DNA of 64,000 bases from Saposhnikovia divaricata (lineage: Eukaryota > Streptophyta > Magnoliopsida > Apiales > Apiaceae). Below, piece by piece: positions 45,210 to 58,319 of the stretch (its first letter is position 1; every line of letters begins with the position of its first letter). The notes below the pieces were generated by a model, which saw only the letters and a program-made list of their open reading frames with translations, was not told the DNA's origin and did no database searches. The stretch spans positions 200,596,216 through 200,660,215 of the forward strand of contig CM071594.1 in assembly GCA_036435485.1 (NCBI GenBank). Direction: 5' to 3'. The translations under genes were made by a program, and so were the position numbers.

Positions 45210-47555
45210 ATGGATTCTCTTGACAAGCTTGGCAGTGTAAAGAGGCCTAATCTCAGGAAGGAATGGAATTTTTTCTTCGATTGCATTACAAGAACATTCC
45301 AGAAGAAGGTCACTAACTGGGATGCTATTCCAATGGACAGACTACAAATCGGGTATTCTCTACTTTATGGCAGTAATTTTGATTTTGGTAGATATGTTCT
45401 GATGAATCTAGGTGATAAACTGTCAGAGTCTACTACAGTTTATTTTGCTCGATTTTGTCAAATGCTATTCACTGCTTGTGTATCTGGTTTAGAGATTGCT
45501 GAAACTGATGAAATTCAGCCTTTTAGAGTCAACAAGAGAATATTCTCTGATATGACTAATAAGGATGCTGGTAAAGAAAACCTATCTGCCTTTGTTCTGC
45601 CACTTGCTTTGCAGAATTTTCTCAACCAACCTCAAGACCAACCACAACCAGAACCACAACCTGAACCACTAACCACTGATCATACTCAAACCCTAAACAC
45701 TGAACCACCTACATCACCTACCCACACTGTACCTACTCAACAACCTCCATCACCAATCACAAACACTGCTTCAACCCAAAACCCTCAATCTCCAATCACA
45801 AAACAATCTTCACACACTCAACAACTAAACACTGAACCATCACAATCTCAACCACAGCCTAAAGCTAAAAGAGGCAGAGTAAAGCAATTAGCAGCAACCA
45901 CTGAAAGACATGCAAGAGTTAAGAAGACAATAGAGATAAATAACAAAGCAAAACAGACATCTCCTGGAGCTGTTTATGCTAGAAGAAAAATTCAAAGAGC
46001 AAAGAGACCTAAATCACCCTCTGTGGTAGCAGAATCTAGTAAAGAGGATTCAGATGAAGTGCCTCTAGCTAAGAGAAGAAAACTGGTAATCTCTGATTCT
46101 GATGATGAACATGTTGAAGCTCCAGAGGTGGTTTCACAGCAAACACCTATTGTTGAGGCTGAAAAAGATAAAATGCCTGCAGAGGACAAAATGCCTGCAG
46201 AAGAGGATACTAGAGATGGCTTTTCTCCAATGGATGATATTCTTGATTCATTCATGCCATTCTCTGATCCTATCTCATCCATTTTTGCTCAATCTGAAGC
46301 AACTGGTGCAGCTGATCAACCTACAGTTGTCCTTTCTGAAACTGTAGCATCACATACGGAATTACTCTCAGATGCTCACCAGACTGTTGAAGGAGGAGAT
46401 GAGGTTGATCAAGCAACCAAGGTTACTTCTCAGTCTATGCCTGTTGATGACAAAAATGTAAACTCTGTTGCTGAGCCTGAGCACCATGAAGAAAATCTTG
46501 ACAAGGCTGTAGAAGAAATTGCAGAAACTGTGGCTGACAATGCTCAGCACAGTGTTTTACATGAAGAACATGCTAAAGCTGCAAGTGTTGAACCTGAAGG
46601 TGAAAGCAGTGCAAACTCTGATTATTTTCTGAGTGCACCAGTGCAAACAGATAATAAACATACCTCTTTCACTCAACCTTGTAAGTCTCATGAAATTGAG
46701 AAAGCACAGCTTGCAAAATATGCTGCTAACTGGTACAAAGAGGATTGCATTTTTCCAAGAGGGAGAGCAGCTAATTTTGTTAAGCAAACTGCCAATACTA
46801 TCTCCAATCCAGAGATTCTTTCTTGCTTAAAAGCAACTGTAGTTCAAGTCAAAACTCTGGATAGTAGATTTGATGAAACTACAAAGGCAATCACTGACTT
46901 GAGGACTGAGATTGTGACTAGAGAAATGAAAATGGAAAGAGAGTCTAAACTCATGAATACCAAATTTTCTAAAGCCCAAGACAATCTCTTTGCCAGGCTG
47001 GGTAAAGTTGAAGAAAATCAGTCTGCCTTGTCTGTTAAAATAGATTCCATTGCAAACTCTTTGGAGTTGCTAACCTCCATTCTGATTCCCGATGATGTCA
47101 AAAAGGGGGAGAAAGTTGCAAAAACTGCTTGCAAACAACTTCAATCCTTTGAGAAGAAGGATGATGCTGCAGATGGAGGTGGATCTGATAGAAACAAAAG
47201 AACAATTACAAGGTCTAAAGTAAACTCTGCTACAGTAAACTCTGTTAAAGCAAACACTGCTGAAGGTCCACGGAATGATACAGAGTTAGCTGCAAACATC
47301 TTTCTTGAAGAACATGGAAATGATGTCACTTTAGAAGATGTAAAGGCTGAAGAGCTAAGGGTTAAAGCTGAACATGAGAAAAAGCTTAAATCTGGAAAAT
47401 TCAAGAAGAAAGATGAAAAGGCATCAAGACCTGTTGTTAAAGGCGTTAAGATAAATGAAAATGTCAATGCTGATCAGAGATTGTCTCATTCAAGAAAGCC
47501 AACAGCAGATGAGGCTAGATTGAAGCTTAAAGAAAAAGTTGTTGAAGTTGATAAG
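45210..47555 (+). CDS. large retroelement-associated protein of unknown function, C-terminally cut
   Basis: Open for about 782 codons with no stop, in a different frame from gag. The N-terminal 130 residues form a folded-looking block (RKEWNFFFDCITRTFQKKVT, then LQIGYSLLYGSNFDFGRYVL) that I associate with extra ORFs in plant retroelements annotated as putative transposon proteins. Then come a Pro/Gln-rich stretch (residues 140-220), a basic nuclear-signal-like part (KRGRVKQ, RAKRPK, AKRRKLV), a long acidic region, and a C-terminal coiled coil with Lys-rich tail. The first ATG may not be the original start. The natural end is lost: the last codons come from the Tekay-like LTR. Function unknown. 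Confidence 0.6.
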
Positions 47556-50500
47556 TGTAAGAACCCAAAATTTCGGTAGAATTAAAACTTTTCCTATTAT
47601 GATGAAGTGCATCAATGAATAGTGATTTTGAGGATTAAGAAAATTTTTCATGCCACCTATGTACGAGACGTAGTGTGGATATTCCGAAGTTATACTAGTA
47701 ATCTACGGAGTAAATAAGTGTATGTAAATGCGAACGGAATTCAGAAATTCCAAATTCTATTTTCGTGTAATATTTGACCGATCAGTGAATTATATATCAG
47801 TAATATCAAGAAATGAGATATTTAATTTGAGGAATTGAGGAGTTAATATTTTGGAATTTTATTATAAGTGATTTGAGAATTTGGAACGAAAACCACTGAG
47901 GAAGTGAAACAAACATTCTAGAAACCGCTGAAACTTTATAACGAGATTAAGCGATCAAGCGAGCGAATCATGAATTGAGAATAGTAAATATTAGAAGTCC
48001 AAGGAAGGATATATTATGAAAGGAAAATGGAATTGAGAATAAAATCCTAGAGTTAAAGGAAATGAGAACAATTGAGAAACCGCGAGAATTTTTTTTCTGA
48101 GATAAAAAGAAAATACAAAGAAAATTGGACACAACGATTGTTTGAGGTATTGGGCCACACTATTACAATAAAGTGCAACATATAAGTTGTAACATATTGA
48201 TTTAGTACATATACAAGAAGGGAAGCCCCTTGGTGCAAATAAGAAAAGGAAGGAAGGACTTGGAACATGCTTGCAATTATGGATGGATAAAGGTAATCCA
48301 AATGAACCAATGAGGAGATGACACCACATGGCAAGAAGATAAGATGCATCCAAGTGAAAATATCAAGCATTATTGATCACTTTATCACTTTAATCAAACA
48401 AAACAAACACCAAATACTCCATTCTGCCCAGCAGGGAAGGAGCACACTAAAATGGGCCTAGAGACTTCATTACTCAATGAAATATTTTGTTCTTTATATG
48501 GTTAGAAATCTGGGAAGACGCTCTACAACTTTCATTCAGGAGCCTCGACCAGGAAACGAGTGCAAGGGCTTCGTTTTGGCTGATCTTTGGGGCGTGTTTT
48601 TCCAGTCAGGAAACTCACTTCCATGTTCTTGATTTCTTTGGTGAGATTGAAGATGGTGAGCATAGAGTAAGGCTTCCCCAAGGTTAACCAAGCTTGTTTG
48701 AGATTTTAAGAACATCAATAAGGTATAAAACTCTAACCCCTCTTGGCCATGAATTATTTATGGTGTTTAATGTTAGATCCATGGATGTTAGTGTGAATCT
48801 TGGACATATAAGTTATGGATGATGTAGATCTTGAGTTTAAGTGTTGTGGTTGTGATTTTTAAGCTTGTGGTTAGTGTATGTAACTCCATGTATGTTTCAA
48901 AGTATGATCTTGGTGGCTTAGATGATGGATGTGATGTGTATGTAAGATTCTTGAATGGATAAGTGATATAAGCATGCTGAGATTTTTCCAGGAACTTGAA
49001 CTGTCTTGTAAGAGGGTGTTGAACCCCCAAATGTTGTCCCCTGATGTCCTACCATATATTGTTAGAAAGATAATTGAATGTAGTTTCTGGAAATGTAAGG
49101 TTCATGGCTAGGTGATGTATAGATTTTAAGTTATGGCCGGAGAAGTGAATTGTGTTTCTGGATTCCGGACTGCACTAAGTGACCCCCTTGTGAACCTTGT
49201 TTAAACCCCTAAAAATATATGTGGGATCATGGAAAAATTTGAGAAGTTAGGGAATGCAGTGGTGAAGACCACCCAAAAATAATTGGATTAAAATATGAAT
49301 TTTTGGATTTTATAAAAATGCTAGAGTAAATTTCGCGCAAGGGAAAAAGTCGTTAGTTGAGCATAATTCTAGGGGTAATGGTTATGATTCAAATGTGGTA
49401 ACTAAATTAAGTCGAATAAGTGAAGAGCGTAATCTAGTGATGACATGAACCTATAGTGGGGCTAGAGTGTCATAAGACGAAGTCATTAAGTTAATTTCGT
49501 GCCCTTAAAACCCCGTAATTAAAGAGATATTGTTAAGGTACTAACGAGCGGTTATTGCATATGTATAGATCGTTCCACTCCGCACGCTCGACCACCCCAA
49601 CCAAACCAAGGCAAGTTTACTTTTCAAAACTTACATATACAAGGACTTTCACTGTTGTGTTTGTAGTTTTCAATTATATCAAATGCTATGTTTATCGAAG
49701 TATTGATGCAATTGAGATTGAATAAGTACATACATGCTTATACCCCTTGAACTTAGATTGAAATGTTTTCTTCGGACAACGACTCTAGCAATAGAGGTCG
49801 TAGCGGTCCGTATATACTATTGACCGGGGAGCGGTATATTATTATATCGTATCTAGTTTGCGAAAACCCGAAGGTTCATTCGGGTAGTATCGTATACTCA
49901 AGTAACTATTGTTATATCTTCGTAAATATTCGAAACCCTATCTTGGATTAAAAGTTTATTTTATCGAATAATTATTTTATTAATTATTTATATTAAATCT
50001 TAAAATATTATTTATTTATCATCGTTCATTATTTAAAGACAAAGTTAATCCAAGATACCTTTTAATACTTTCAAAACTCGAACTCATTCGAACTCAAAAC
50101 ATTTTCGAAAACCCCCGGTCAGATTCTGCTTCTTGTATGATTTCAAGAATCATCGATCGACTGATGTCGGACCTCAATTACTCTGTTTTCAATCAAAATC
50201 AAGTTTTAAAAGAAAAAGAAAAAGGGACTCTGGCAGGTGTGGGAACCGTTGACGAACGATTCCCGGGATGTGTAAGCGGCCGTGAGCCAGGCGGTCCATC
50301 AATTATTATTCCGGCCCAGGTGTTGCCGAAGGATGATTACGGATGTAGTTTTCATCGAGGGTGATTACGGATGTAGTTTTCACCTGAGGGATAGTTACGG
50401 ATGTAGTTTTTATCCTTCTACCGGTAGAGAAGACCCGCGGATTATTGGACTTGGATGTGGCGACTGATCATCGTCAATCCCTGTCAGGTTTTTATGTTTT

Positions 50501-51417
50501 CTTCCAGTCCCATCCTCCACTTTGGAAAAATACTCAAACACTGCTTCTTGGGCCTAAGTGCCAAGTTGCTGATAGTGTGGTTTTTTATGAGAAAATATTG
50601 ACATCGTGCAGTATCTAGAACTGCAAGTTTTTCTATAAAGATTGGCACGTGTTAGTGCACCCTTGCAATTGTTTCAAAGAATGAAATGTTTTTGTATGAG
50701 AAACCTTCTAAGCTAATGGAAGGAAAGAGGTTTGCAATGATGTATTCCCTGTACAGTATGTTAATCGTAGAAGTTTTGCCGAAAATGATATACTCATATG
50801 TATATATTTTCAAACTTGAGATATATTGAAATGGAACCTTATAAAGGGTTCATATGTTATTCTTAAAGCTCCTTAGTAAGTATAGATGTTTTATTCAAAC
50901 TCGAACATACACATTGTCCAATTATGTTTTGAAATATGAGATATATACCCATATAGTTGGGAATGTTTTCGAAATAAACCACATTATTATTTTACAAAAT
51001 GGTGAACTTGCTGAGCATTATGTAGCTCATTCTTGCTTTATAAAAACTTTTCAGAAAGAGAAGAATTTGGTCGGTTAACTTCGCACCAGCAGAAGAGGAG
51101 TAGAAGATTTACCCCGGAGATGATTTAGTTCCAGATAAATACTACAGAGTAAGTCTGATAGGTTTTCAACTGTAATAGTAAGACTTGTCTTCAAGTGTAG
51201 TTGTATAAGTGGAATTACGTAAGACTCTGGATTGTACAGATGAATTGTAATATTTAGTGTTACTTTTGATTATCGTTTCTGAGGCTCCAACTTGTTTGTG
51301 TGTAAGATTGAGGTCTGGATGGATGTATTGTTGAGTTGTCAAGTTAATACAGGTATGATATGGTTGGATGGTGACGTGACGACCTGAATCTCTGACCTCG
51401 GATTTGGGGGCGTTACA
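47556..51417 (+). repeat. 5' LTR of the Tekay-like element
   Basis: Begins TGTAAGAACCCAAAATTTCG and ends GATTTGGGGGCGTTACA; 3862 bp. It is homologous in part to the minus-strand LTR at 36987-40140. It starts inside the open frame of the copia-type element. Confidence 0.82.
50334..50416. repeat. three-copy tandem repeat in the Tekay-like LTR
   Basis: GATTACGGATGTAGTTTTCA at 50334, again at 50363, and AGTTACGGATGTAGTTTTTA at 50393: period 29-30 bp. Confidence 0.9.
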
Positions 51418-51421
51418 GAAA

Positions 51422-51433
51422 TGGTATCAGAGC
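51422..51433 (+). other. primer-binding site of the Tekay-like element
   Basis: TGGTATCAGAGC four bases after the LTR end, complementary to tRNA-Met as in many plant chromoviruses. Confidence 0.88.
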
Positions 51434-54113
51434 GATAAGTTACAGTACGCAGAAACGAGAGTGTTGAGAGTTAAGTCTAAGTAGGAGAATGACATACGAG
51501 ATCGTAGTAAACTTATTATTGGACTTCCGGAAGAGGTGCCGGTGAGTAGAATGGGCTGGAGTGTTACTGGAGGTATTATACTAGGGTCGATAGAATCCTT
51601 AGAGACCTTCAGAATGATGAATACAGGTTTGAGAGTCGTACATGACCTATCATAAGTAATAATGTAGAAAGCAGAGCGAAATCTCAAGAGCAGCTGAGGT
51701 AGAGGCGATATTGCCAATAAAATCGGATGACTAGGCTGGCATAAATTTTGTGGCCCATAGTCCTCCACAGTTTAGGAGGCGGCATTTTAAGAATCAAGAA
51801 GTTTAGACTTCCCTTCATATTTAAGGGTACTTAGTACTTGGAATAATGAAAGTCTTTTACTTTGGCTATAAGATTCGATTTTCGATAAGTAACGGGTTTA
51901 CCTGAAAGTTGGTCACTATGTCGTTGTGGATTTCATTACCCTTGATGGCAAATTTTACATGTGTTATACGAGAATGTTATCATAAGACGAGCGTGCTAGA
52001 TGATTCCACGCATGATTCGGACGCTAGAGCATGGTAGTTCAACTTAGAGAACAAACAAGTGGGATTAACAAAGGGACTCAAGAGAAGTTGAATATGGTTG
52101 CAACGAGCGATACAGTGATCTCAGGGTCTACCAAAAGAAAGACCAGTGGGTCTAGAGTGGGATCCTTTGATAGAGATGTTATCAGGGATTACGTTTATAT
52201 GTATTGTAGACCTCAATATTTTTGGTATATGTTCACATACACACACCCGCCACTGAACCTATGGACTGCACTGAGATCCCTGAGAGATCTCTTTGATCTG
52301 TTCCCAGGGGGAACTGACCACTTATGATTCATGTCGAAAAGCATAAAGTAGGACCCTATGGACTTAGCAGGTGTCCCCGGAATGATGTGAAGCTTGGTCT
52401 TCAAGATAAAGCACGAAAATGACAGATATATTATGAAACCCTAACTCGATAAATGACTTTAAGATGATGATTGAGAGACGCACTAGTTGGTGTCTTGTAT
52501 TACGAAGACCTAAGAGATGGAGTTACCCTCATAATGGTGATAGTGAGATGCACGAATGATTATTAACTTATTTTGGTAACTACCGGCTGGTGCACTACTT
52601 CATTTTAAACTTTTCACTAACCATGTTACCTCGATTAGTATATATCAGGTAACCCTTCTAGCTTTCTACTTCAAACTTGTGAAACAACAACCAGTGATAT
52701 ACTTTCCCTAAAGCAGGACTTATCCGAAGTAATTTTATTCGATCCATGAACATTCTATTGAAAAATTTATGATGATCTTGTTCGGCTCAAGCCTATTTAC
52801 ACTTTCTTTCAATTATCCAAGGAAGGTTCAACAAATATTTCCTTAATTAATCGATGAATATTACTTAACGAATATTGATATTTGATTGCTTCTTTCATAC
52901 TTGCACTCTTCAGTTGAGCTCATAAATATCTAACAAATTACTGAGGACATGGATGATCTAATGTCCATACATCCTTTATGAATTCTTTTCTTCTATTCAA
53001 GATGAGATTGTACATCGTACATTGAAATCATAGTAAGGATATCATTTTGATATTGGTATTCTGAATTTAATCCTATTGTAGGATCTGATAAAGCATGTGT
53101 ACAGAGGCACCCTTGGGTGGACCGTTTCACTGGTAAGTAATATTTGATGAGAGGTTTTCGATTGTTCCGATACCTAGAACATTCTCTTCAGATTTTATAG
53201 TTTTCTTTTTCAACCTTAATAACTTCTTAATTGTCATGGAGTAGAATTGCTTTCTATTGGCTGACCTTCATCAATGTGACTTTAGATTTCCTCTTATTAT
53301 TCAGGAGGAAAAGTATCCACCCGATGTAAGAACTGTATAAAGACCGTCTTTATGACTTTTGTATCCAACAATCATTGCCCTCGTGCAACATTCTCTATGA
53401 TATCATATTACAGAATTATCAGGACCTGAAGGAATAAACCTTGTTGTACTCTTTCGGTCCATACTTACATCTCCGAAAATCGAGACTCCTAGTATTTTGA
53501 ACCATCAACATTCTTGGAACATCCAATGTGGAATTCTTATTGAAATTATCTATTGGACCTTGTTATTTTGAAACCATTCCTTTCAAAGTGATTACTCTAA
53601 AGTGAACGGGAGGTACAATTATGAACCGTTACACCAATATGAGAAAAAAAACCAAATGTTGTAATTGTGCAGCCAGAGCGTTATGCCGAGTAATTATTAA
53701 AGTAGAATAACATGTCGGGGCATAACACAAGACCTTTAATATTAGTGTGAGGAAAGTTATAGGAAATGATGAGGTGGTTGGGAATACGCTCCTACCAACC
53801 GTTGTCAAGATGTTATATTAATGAATTCTGGAGTTACCAAGCCTTTTCCTGATCCAGGAAATGCAAATCGATTGCGATGTAAAACATATCCTTGGAGGAA
53901 ACTGACATGGAAGTGATATGGACGAGAAAGGAAGAAATATCGGGGCAAGAACGTGAAGCTTTACTTATCTTAAAGGGATTGATGCACATAGAGAGACATA
54001 TAGTTTAACAGGCCCTTAATAGCAAATGGATGCATGGATATATGCCAGTGATCCTTCGAGATTACCACCTAATCAAGTTTACTGATTGGCGCCAGTTGTG
54101 AAGGAGGACGAGC
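51434..54113 (+). other. decayed gag-protease region of the Tekay-like element
   Basis: No frame longer than about 100 codons and no motif is readable. By position it should hold gag and protease; many stops in all frames. Confidence 0.45.
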
Positions 54114-54790
54114 GTATGACATCTTACATATACCACCGGGAACTGATACCCTTATCGGAAATGGGGGAATTGTTGATTAGTTAAAATGAGTAGTTTTTTT
54201 TTTCAAGGATAAGGTTGAAGAGAAGGTTTCACCAACTCAAGATCGACCTCTGTACTGTGCCAAAGTTGGCATTTCACCCTAATATAAACGTTATAAAATT
54301 GTGGTAGTATCGTTTGAATGGACTAATGAGTCAGAAGCCTTTATGGATTAATGAACAAAGTTTTGGGATGAAATGAGATATTAGCAACAACCTCGTTGTT
54401 AGCTATACTTGAGGATAAAAAGAGGACTTTGAGAGTCACGATGATGCGTCTTCCAAGAGTTTAAGAGGTGTGCTGATGCAGTAGAAAGGGGATGATAGCT
54501 TATACTTCTAAACAACATAAAGGTTACAGGATAGGATATACTAACCGTGAGTCTGGGATTAGTCATGATGGCGTTAACGCATAAAACTGAGACGTTAACT
54601 TTATGAGAAAAGTGTGAAAGTTTTCCACAAGTGCCATAAGTATATCTTCATATTAGGACTAAACATAAGAAAGAGAAGGTGACGAAAGGGAGCAGGGAGT
54701 ATAATGGAGAAATTTGTTATTTCCCAGGAAAGGCCAGTGTGGTGGCCGATACCTATAGAAGGGATTATTCGAAATTGGAATTCAGTCAGT
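54114..54790 (+). pseudogene. decayed RT and RNase H of the Tekay-like element
   Basis: The start of RT is visible as YIPPGTDTLI (usual IDLVPGTAPI). RNase H is visible at about 54438-54770 as DASSKSLRGVLMQ, then CHKYIFILGLNIRKR, then EYNGEICYFPGKASVVAD. These follow the gypsy order DASKKGLGCVLMQ, SLKYIFTQ, YHPGKANVVADALSR. Many stops and frame changes make it non-functional. Most of the RT between these points is deleted or unreadable. Confidence 0.75.
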
Positions 54791-55076
54791 ATTGACCAAG
54801 AAAATATAGTATATACAATAAAGAATAATGTTACAGGAAAATGACTAAATTATGGGGAAGGACAAAGATGTATAGAGAATTAAGAGAATGTTTGGCAAAC
54901 GGATATGAAGAATGGTATTGGCAAACTATTAAGTACGAACGCAACATGTCAAAAACAAAATGATAGCGATCTAGTGGATCAATTCTGCCCGTAGAAAATC
55001 TTGAACGTGGACAGAATTATAACGAATTTCATGAGTAGATCGCCGAAGACCGAGCCAAGAGATGGCCCTAGACGAA

Positions 55077-56729
55077 TTAGCCGATGCCGGTAGGAAAATT
55101 CGAGTGCAATTTTGAGAAAATATCAAGAGATTTGTGAAAATTTTTATGAGCAAAGATTTTCTCAATTAACATAGAATCATTCAACCCTAAAGAGCAATTG
55201 TCACTAATGTTCTCCCTAAACCAACTTAAGGCTTCTTTATTTTGTTTAAGCAAATTAGAGATAATGAAAGTCTGGTTAGGGTTCGAATCACTAGGAATAA
55301 CATGAGACAAGGGTTCCTCTTTCCCTAACGGCTGTTGATCAAATTCGGGATGATAAAGAGTTAAGGCAAATGCGGGTGGTGTACCCACGAGACTCTTAAG
55401 AACGGAAGTGTTAAGAATGGGTTCACGACTAACAACCTCGGGTGGGGTCACCCACTTGGAACAATTGTCATTCAAATCACCTAATGACTTATCAAATGTA
55501 GGTGGTTCACCAACGGAAGTTTTAACAATCAGATTTTGGGCACAAGAGATCTCCACAGGTTTGGTTTCCCACTTAGAACAAATATCGTCCAACCCGCTCA
55601 ACATTTCCTCCGAGGTCATATCTTTTAACGAATCAACATACTCTCGGTTAGACTCATGGTTGACTTTGAAATCCTCATTGAGAAGAGACTCAATCTCACT
55701 ATCCGTAAGGTTTGACCAATTAACAATGTCATCAACAAGATTAATCGCTATTGGTTGCTCGTAAAGTTCATTGGGTTCTTTTCCGACATTAAATATGTTA
55801 AGGTTAATTGTCATATTACTAAAAGTGAGTTTCATCGAACCATCCCTACAATTAATCAATGCATTGGATGTAGCAAGAAAAGGTCGTCCTAGAATAATCG
55901 GGATTTGGTTCTTAGGATTCGTGACGGGTTGGGTCTCGAGGACAACAAAGTCAACCGGAAAGATGAATTCACCAACCTTAATTAGCACATCCTCAATTAT
56001 TCCCTTAGGCATTTTGACAGAACGATCGGCTAATTGAATTGCCATGTTCGTCTTTTGAAGTTCGCCTAAACCTAGGGCTTGATAGACCGAAAATGGAAGC
56101 AAGTTCACACTAGCGCCTAAGTCAAGTAACGCCTTGTCCACAAAAGTATTGCCTATGACACATGAAATTGTAGGACAACCGGGGTCCTTATATTTCACTG
56201 GAATTTGGTTTGAAAGAATTGAACTAACATGAGAAGTCAAAAAGGCTTTCTTAGGGACATGAGTGGAACGTTTGTGAGAACATAAATCTTTTAGACACTT
56301 GGCATAAGAGGGAATTTTTTGAATGGCATCTAAAAGAGGAATGTTGATCTCAACTTGCTTGAAAACTTCCAAAATCTTTTCTATCTGAGGCGATTGTTTG
56401 TTGGAAAGGAGTCTTTGAGGATAAGGAGCTTTAGGCTTAAAGACTCGTTCGCTAGACACATCGGGAATGGAATTGGAAAGTGGAACAACAATCGAAGATT
56501 TTTTAGGTGAAGGTGGTGTTTGAGTCGATGAAGGCTCGCTAGATGATGATGATTTATGAGAAGATTCTGATGACTCGGGAGTGGATTTTGAAGATGAGGG
56601 TTCAAGTTGTGAAGGTGTGGGACTAGATGATTCGAAAGTCTCGGGATTAGGAAGATGATTTGAAGCATTGAGTTTAGGGTTTTGTTCAACATTTGACTCG
56701 TCTTCTTCGTCGGGGGACTCGACTCCAAC
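55077..56729 (-). pseudogene. retropepsin-like protease region of the second Athila-like element
   Basis: Open for 460 codons from 56459 and in frame with gag further upstream. It has the NIPLLDAIQKIPSYAKCLKD block, the active site ALLDLGASVNLLPFSVYQAL, then FPVDFVVLETQ and IPIILGRPFLATSNALINC. An acidic tail follows. It ends LDIFSKLHSNFPTGIG near the junction at 55077. No RT follows. Architecture matches 7137-8645. Confidence 0.85.
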
Positions 56730-58319
56730 TTAATTATCAACTTTGTTTCCCGACCTTAAAGAAATTATGGCATTAACGTTTTCGTGAGGTTTTTGATTGA
56801 GGGAAAATTTAGGGTTAACCTCAGGTTGACTCGGGAACTTATTCTTCTCTCGCACACACATGGCATTAGCTAATTGACTCACTTGAACCTCTAACTTAGA
56901 TAAGGCTTGAGTACTAGCATTCAAAAGTTGCCTATCTTGAGTTATGGTTTGCATGAAAGTTTGTTGAGATTGAGCCAAATTAGTTGTTGATTTCAAAAGC
57001 GCATCAAGAGTCTTTTCCAAAGAATTAATTCTCATATCTGACTCATGAAAGCCGGGTGGGTGGGCGGGTGCTTGATTTGAATAAGAAGGTTGAGTCGGAT
57101 AAGGACCGAGATTTTGAGTAGGGTTTGGAAAGGGACCTTGATTTGGAGTCGAAAAAGAATTTTGATTGGGTTTTTGGAAAGAAGGAGTATTTTGAAAAGG
57201 AGGTTGAAAAGAAGGTGGATTTTGGTAATTTTGTCTTTGGTTCCACGAGAAATTCGGATGATTCCTCCATCCGGGATTGTAAGTAGGAGCAAACGGGTCG
57301 TTCCTAGTGGGTGGTTGAGACACCGCATTAACTTAATCAAAAGAGGGATAGTCCGAAAAACTTTGATTAAAATTAGGGCACATAGACACATTTGAGGGGG
57401 CCTTACTAGTTTCTAGGGCTTCAAGTCTTCTAGTTAGAGTGGCTAATTTGGAATCGGTTGCAATCGAACTCCCAATCGAATGCAAACCCTTAGATGAACT
57501 AGACGACTTATTAGACTTGTTAGGTTCCCTAGTAGACTCCCACAACATGGTCTTCTCGGCTAATTCTTCGAAAAATTTCCAACCCTCGTCTTCATCTTTC
57601 TCCATGAATTTTCCTTGGCACATAGATTCCAACAACGCGGTTGTTGTTCCATCTAAGGCCTCGTAAACGATCTTACAAAGCCTCCATTTTTCTATTCCGT
57701 GGTGGGGGCATTGTGATAGAAGATTTTTAAAACGATCAAAATATTTCCAAAAAGACTCGTTTTCCTTTTGATGAAATTGATTTATTTCGTTTGTAATTCT
57801 CGTAGTCTTATGGTTTGGAAAATATTTTTTTAGAAAAATAACCACAAATCCCTCCCACGTGGAAATAGAATTAACGGGTAGACTATACAACCATTTTTTT
57901 GCATTTTCTTTTAAAGCGAAGTTGATAAGTCTTAGCCTAATGGAGTCCTCGGAAAGATGTTGGAGTTTTTGCAATGCGCAAACCTCTTCAAATTCATGAA
58001 GAAAGAGATACGGGTCCTCACCCTCGCTCCCGTTAAATTTAGGTAACATACTGATGTGGTGAGCTTTAATTTCGAAATTATTACCATTAACGGGAGGAAG
58101 GGTGATACACGAAGGTTGGGCGGAACGAGTAGGATAGCAACGGTCCTTAAGAGACATGGCCATGTTTACTACGGGTTCGGAATAATCTAAAGACTCCGAA
58201 TTAGACGATGAAGAAATCTCAAAAGATCTCACTAGTCTAGAAGAATTATCCCTACGCCAAGTAGATCGCATAAACCACGAAAGGAAACACGTAGCAAGAA
58301 AGTGCGATAAAATAAACAC
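56730..58319 (-). pseudogene. gag of the second Athila-like element
   Basis: The frame runs from 58319 and continues into the protease with only two stops (about 57333 and 56730). The likely start is the internal Met of MRSTWRRDNSSRLVRSF at about 58271. The Retrotrans_gag core is at residues 100-230: LPKFNGSEGEDPYLFLHEFE, NAKKWLYSLPVNSISTWEGF, QCPHHGIEKWRLCKIVYEAL. The downstream part (56730-57323) is rich in Asn, Gln, Pro and Phe (NYQNPPSFQPPFQN), then has a QSQQTFMQTITQ coiled stretch. No zinc knuckle is seen. Confidence 0.85.

Larger units (their letters stand above)
44033..47555 (+). mobile_element. Ty1/copia-type element, 3' part removed by the Tekay-like insertion
   Basis: LTR (44033-44428), tRNA-Met primer site, gag (44488-45204) and a long second frame (45210-47555), then the Tekay-like LTR starts abruptly at 47556. 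No protease, integrase or RT is present in this part. The element interrupts the second exon copy; AGATT at 44028-44032 would be its target duplication. Confidence 0.85.
47556..55076 (+). mobile_element. Tekay-like Ty3/gypsy element, decayed, 3' end missing
   Basis: A long LTR (47556-51417), a tRNA-Met primer site, then a heavily mutated internal region in which RT and RNase H text can be read at 54114-54790. The right end is lost where the minus-strand Athila-like element begins (near 55077). ATAAG at 47551-47555 would be its left target duplication. The lineage is inferred from LTR length and termini (TGTAA...TTACA); no chromodomain was seen. Confidence 0.75.

Noticed and set aside
48053..48370. 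Minus-strand open frames of 105-120 codons in the Tekay-like LTR
   Set aside because: They lie wholly in LTR sequence, have low-complexity hydrophobic text, overlap each other in different frames, and have no homologous frame in the other LTR.
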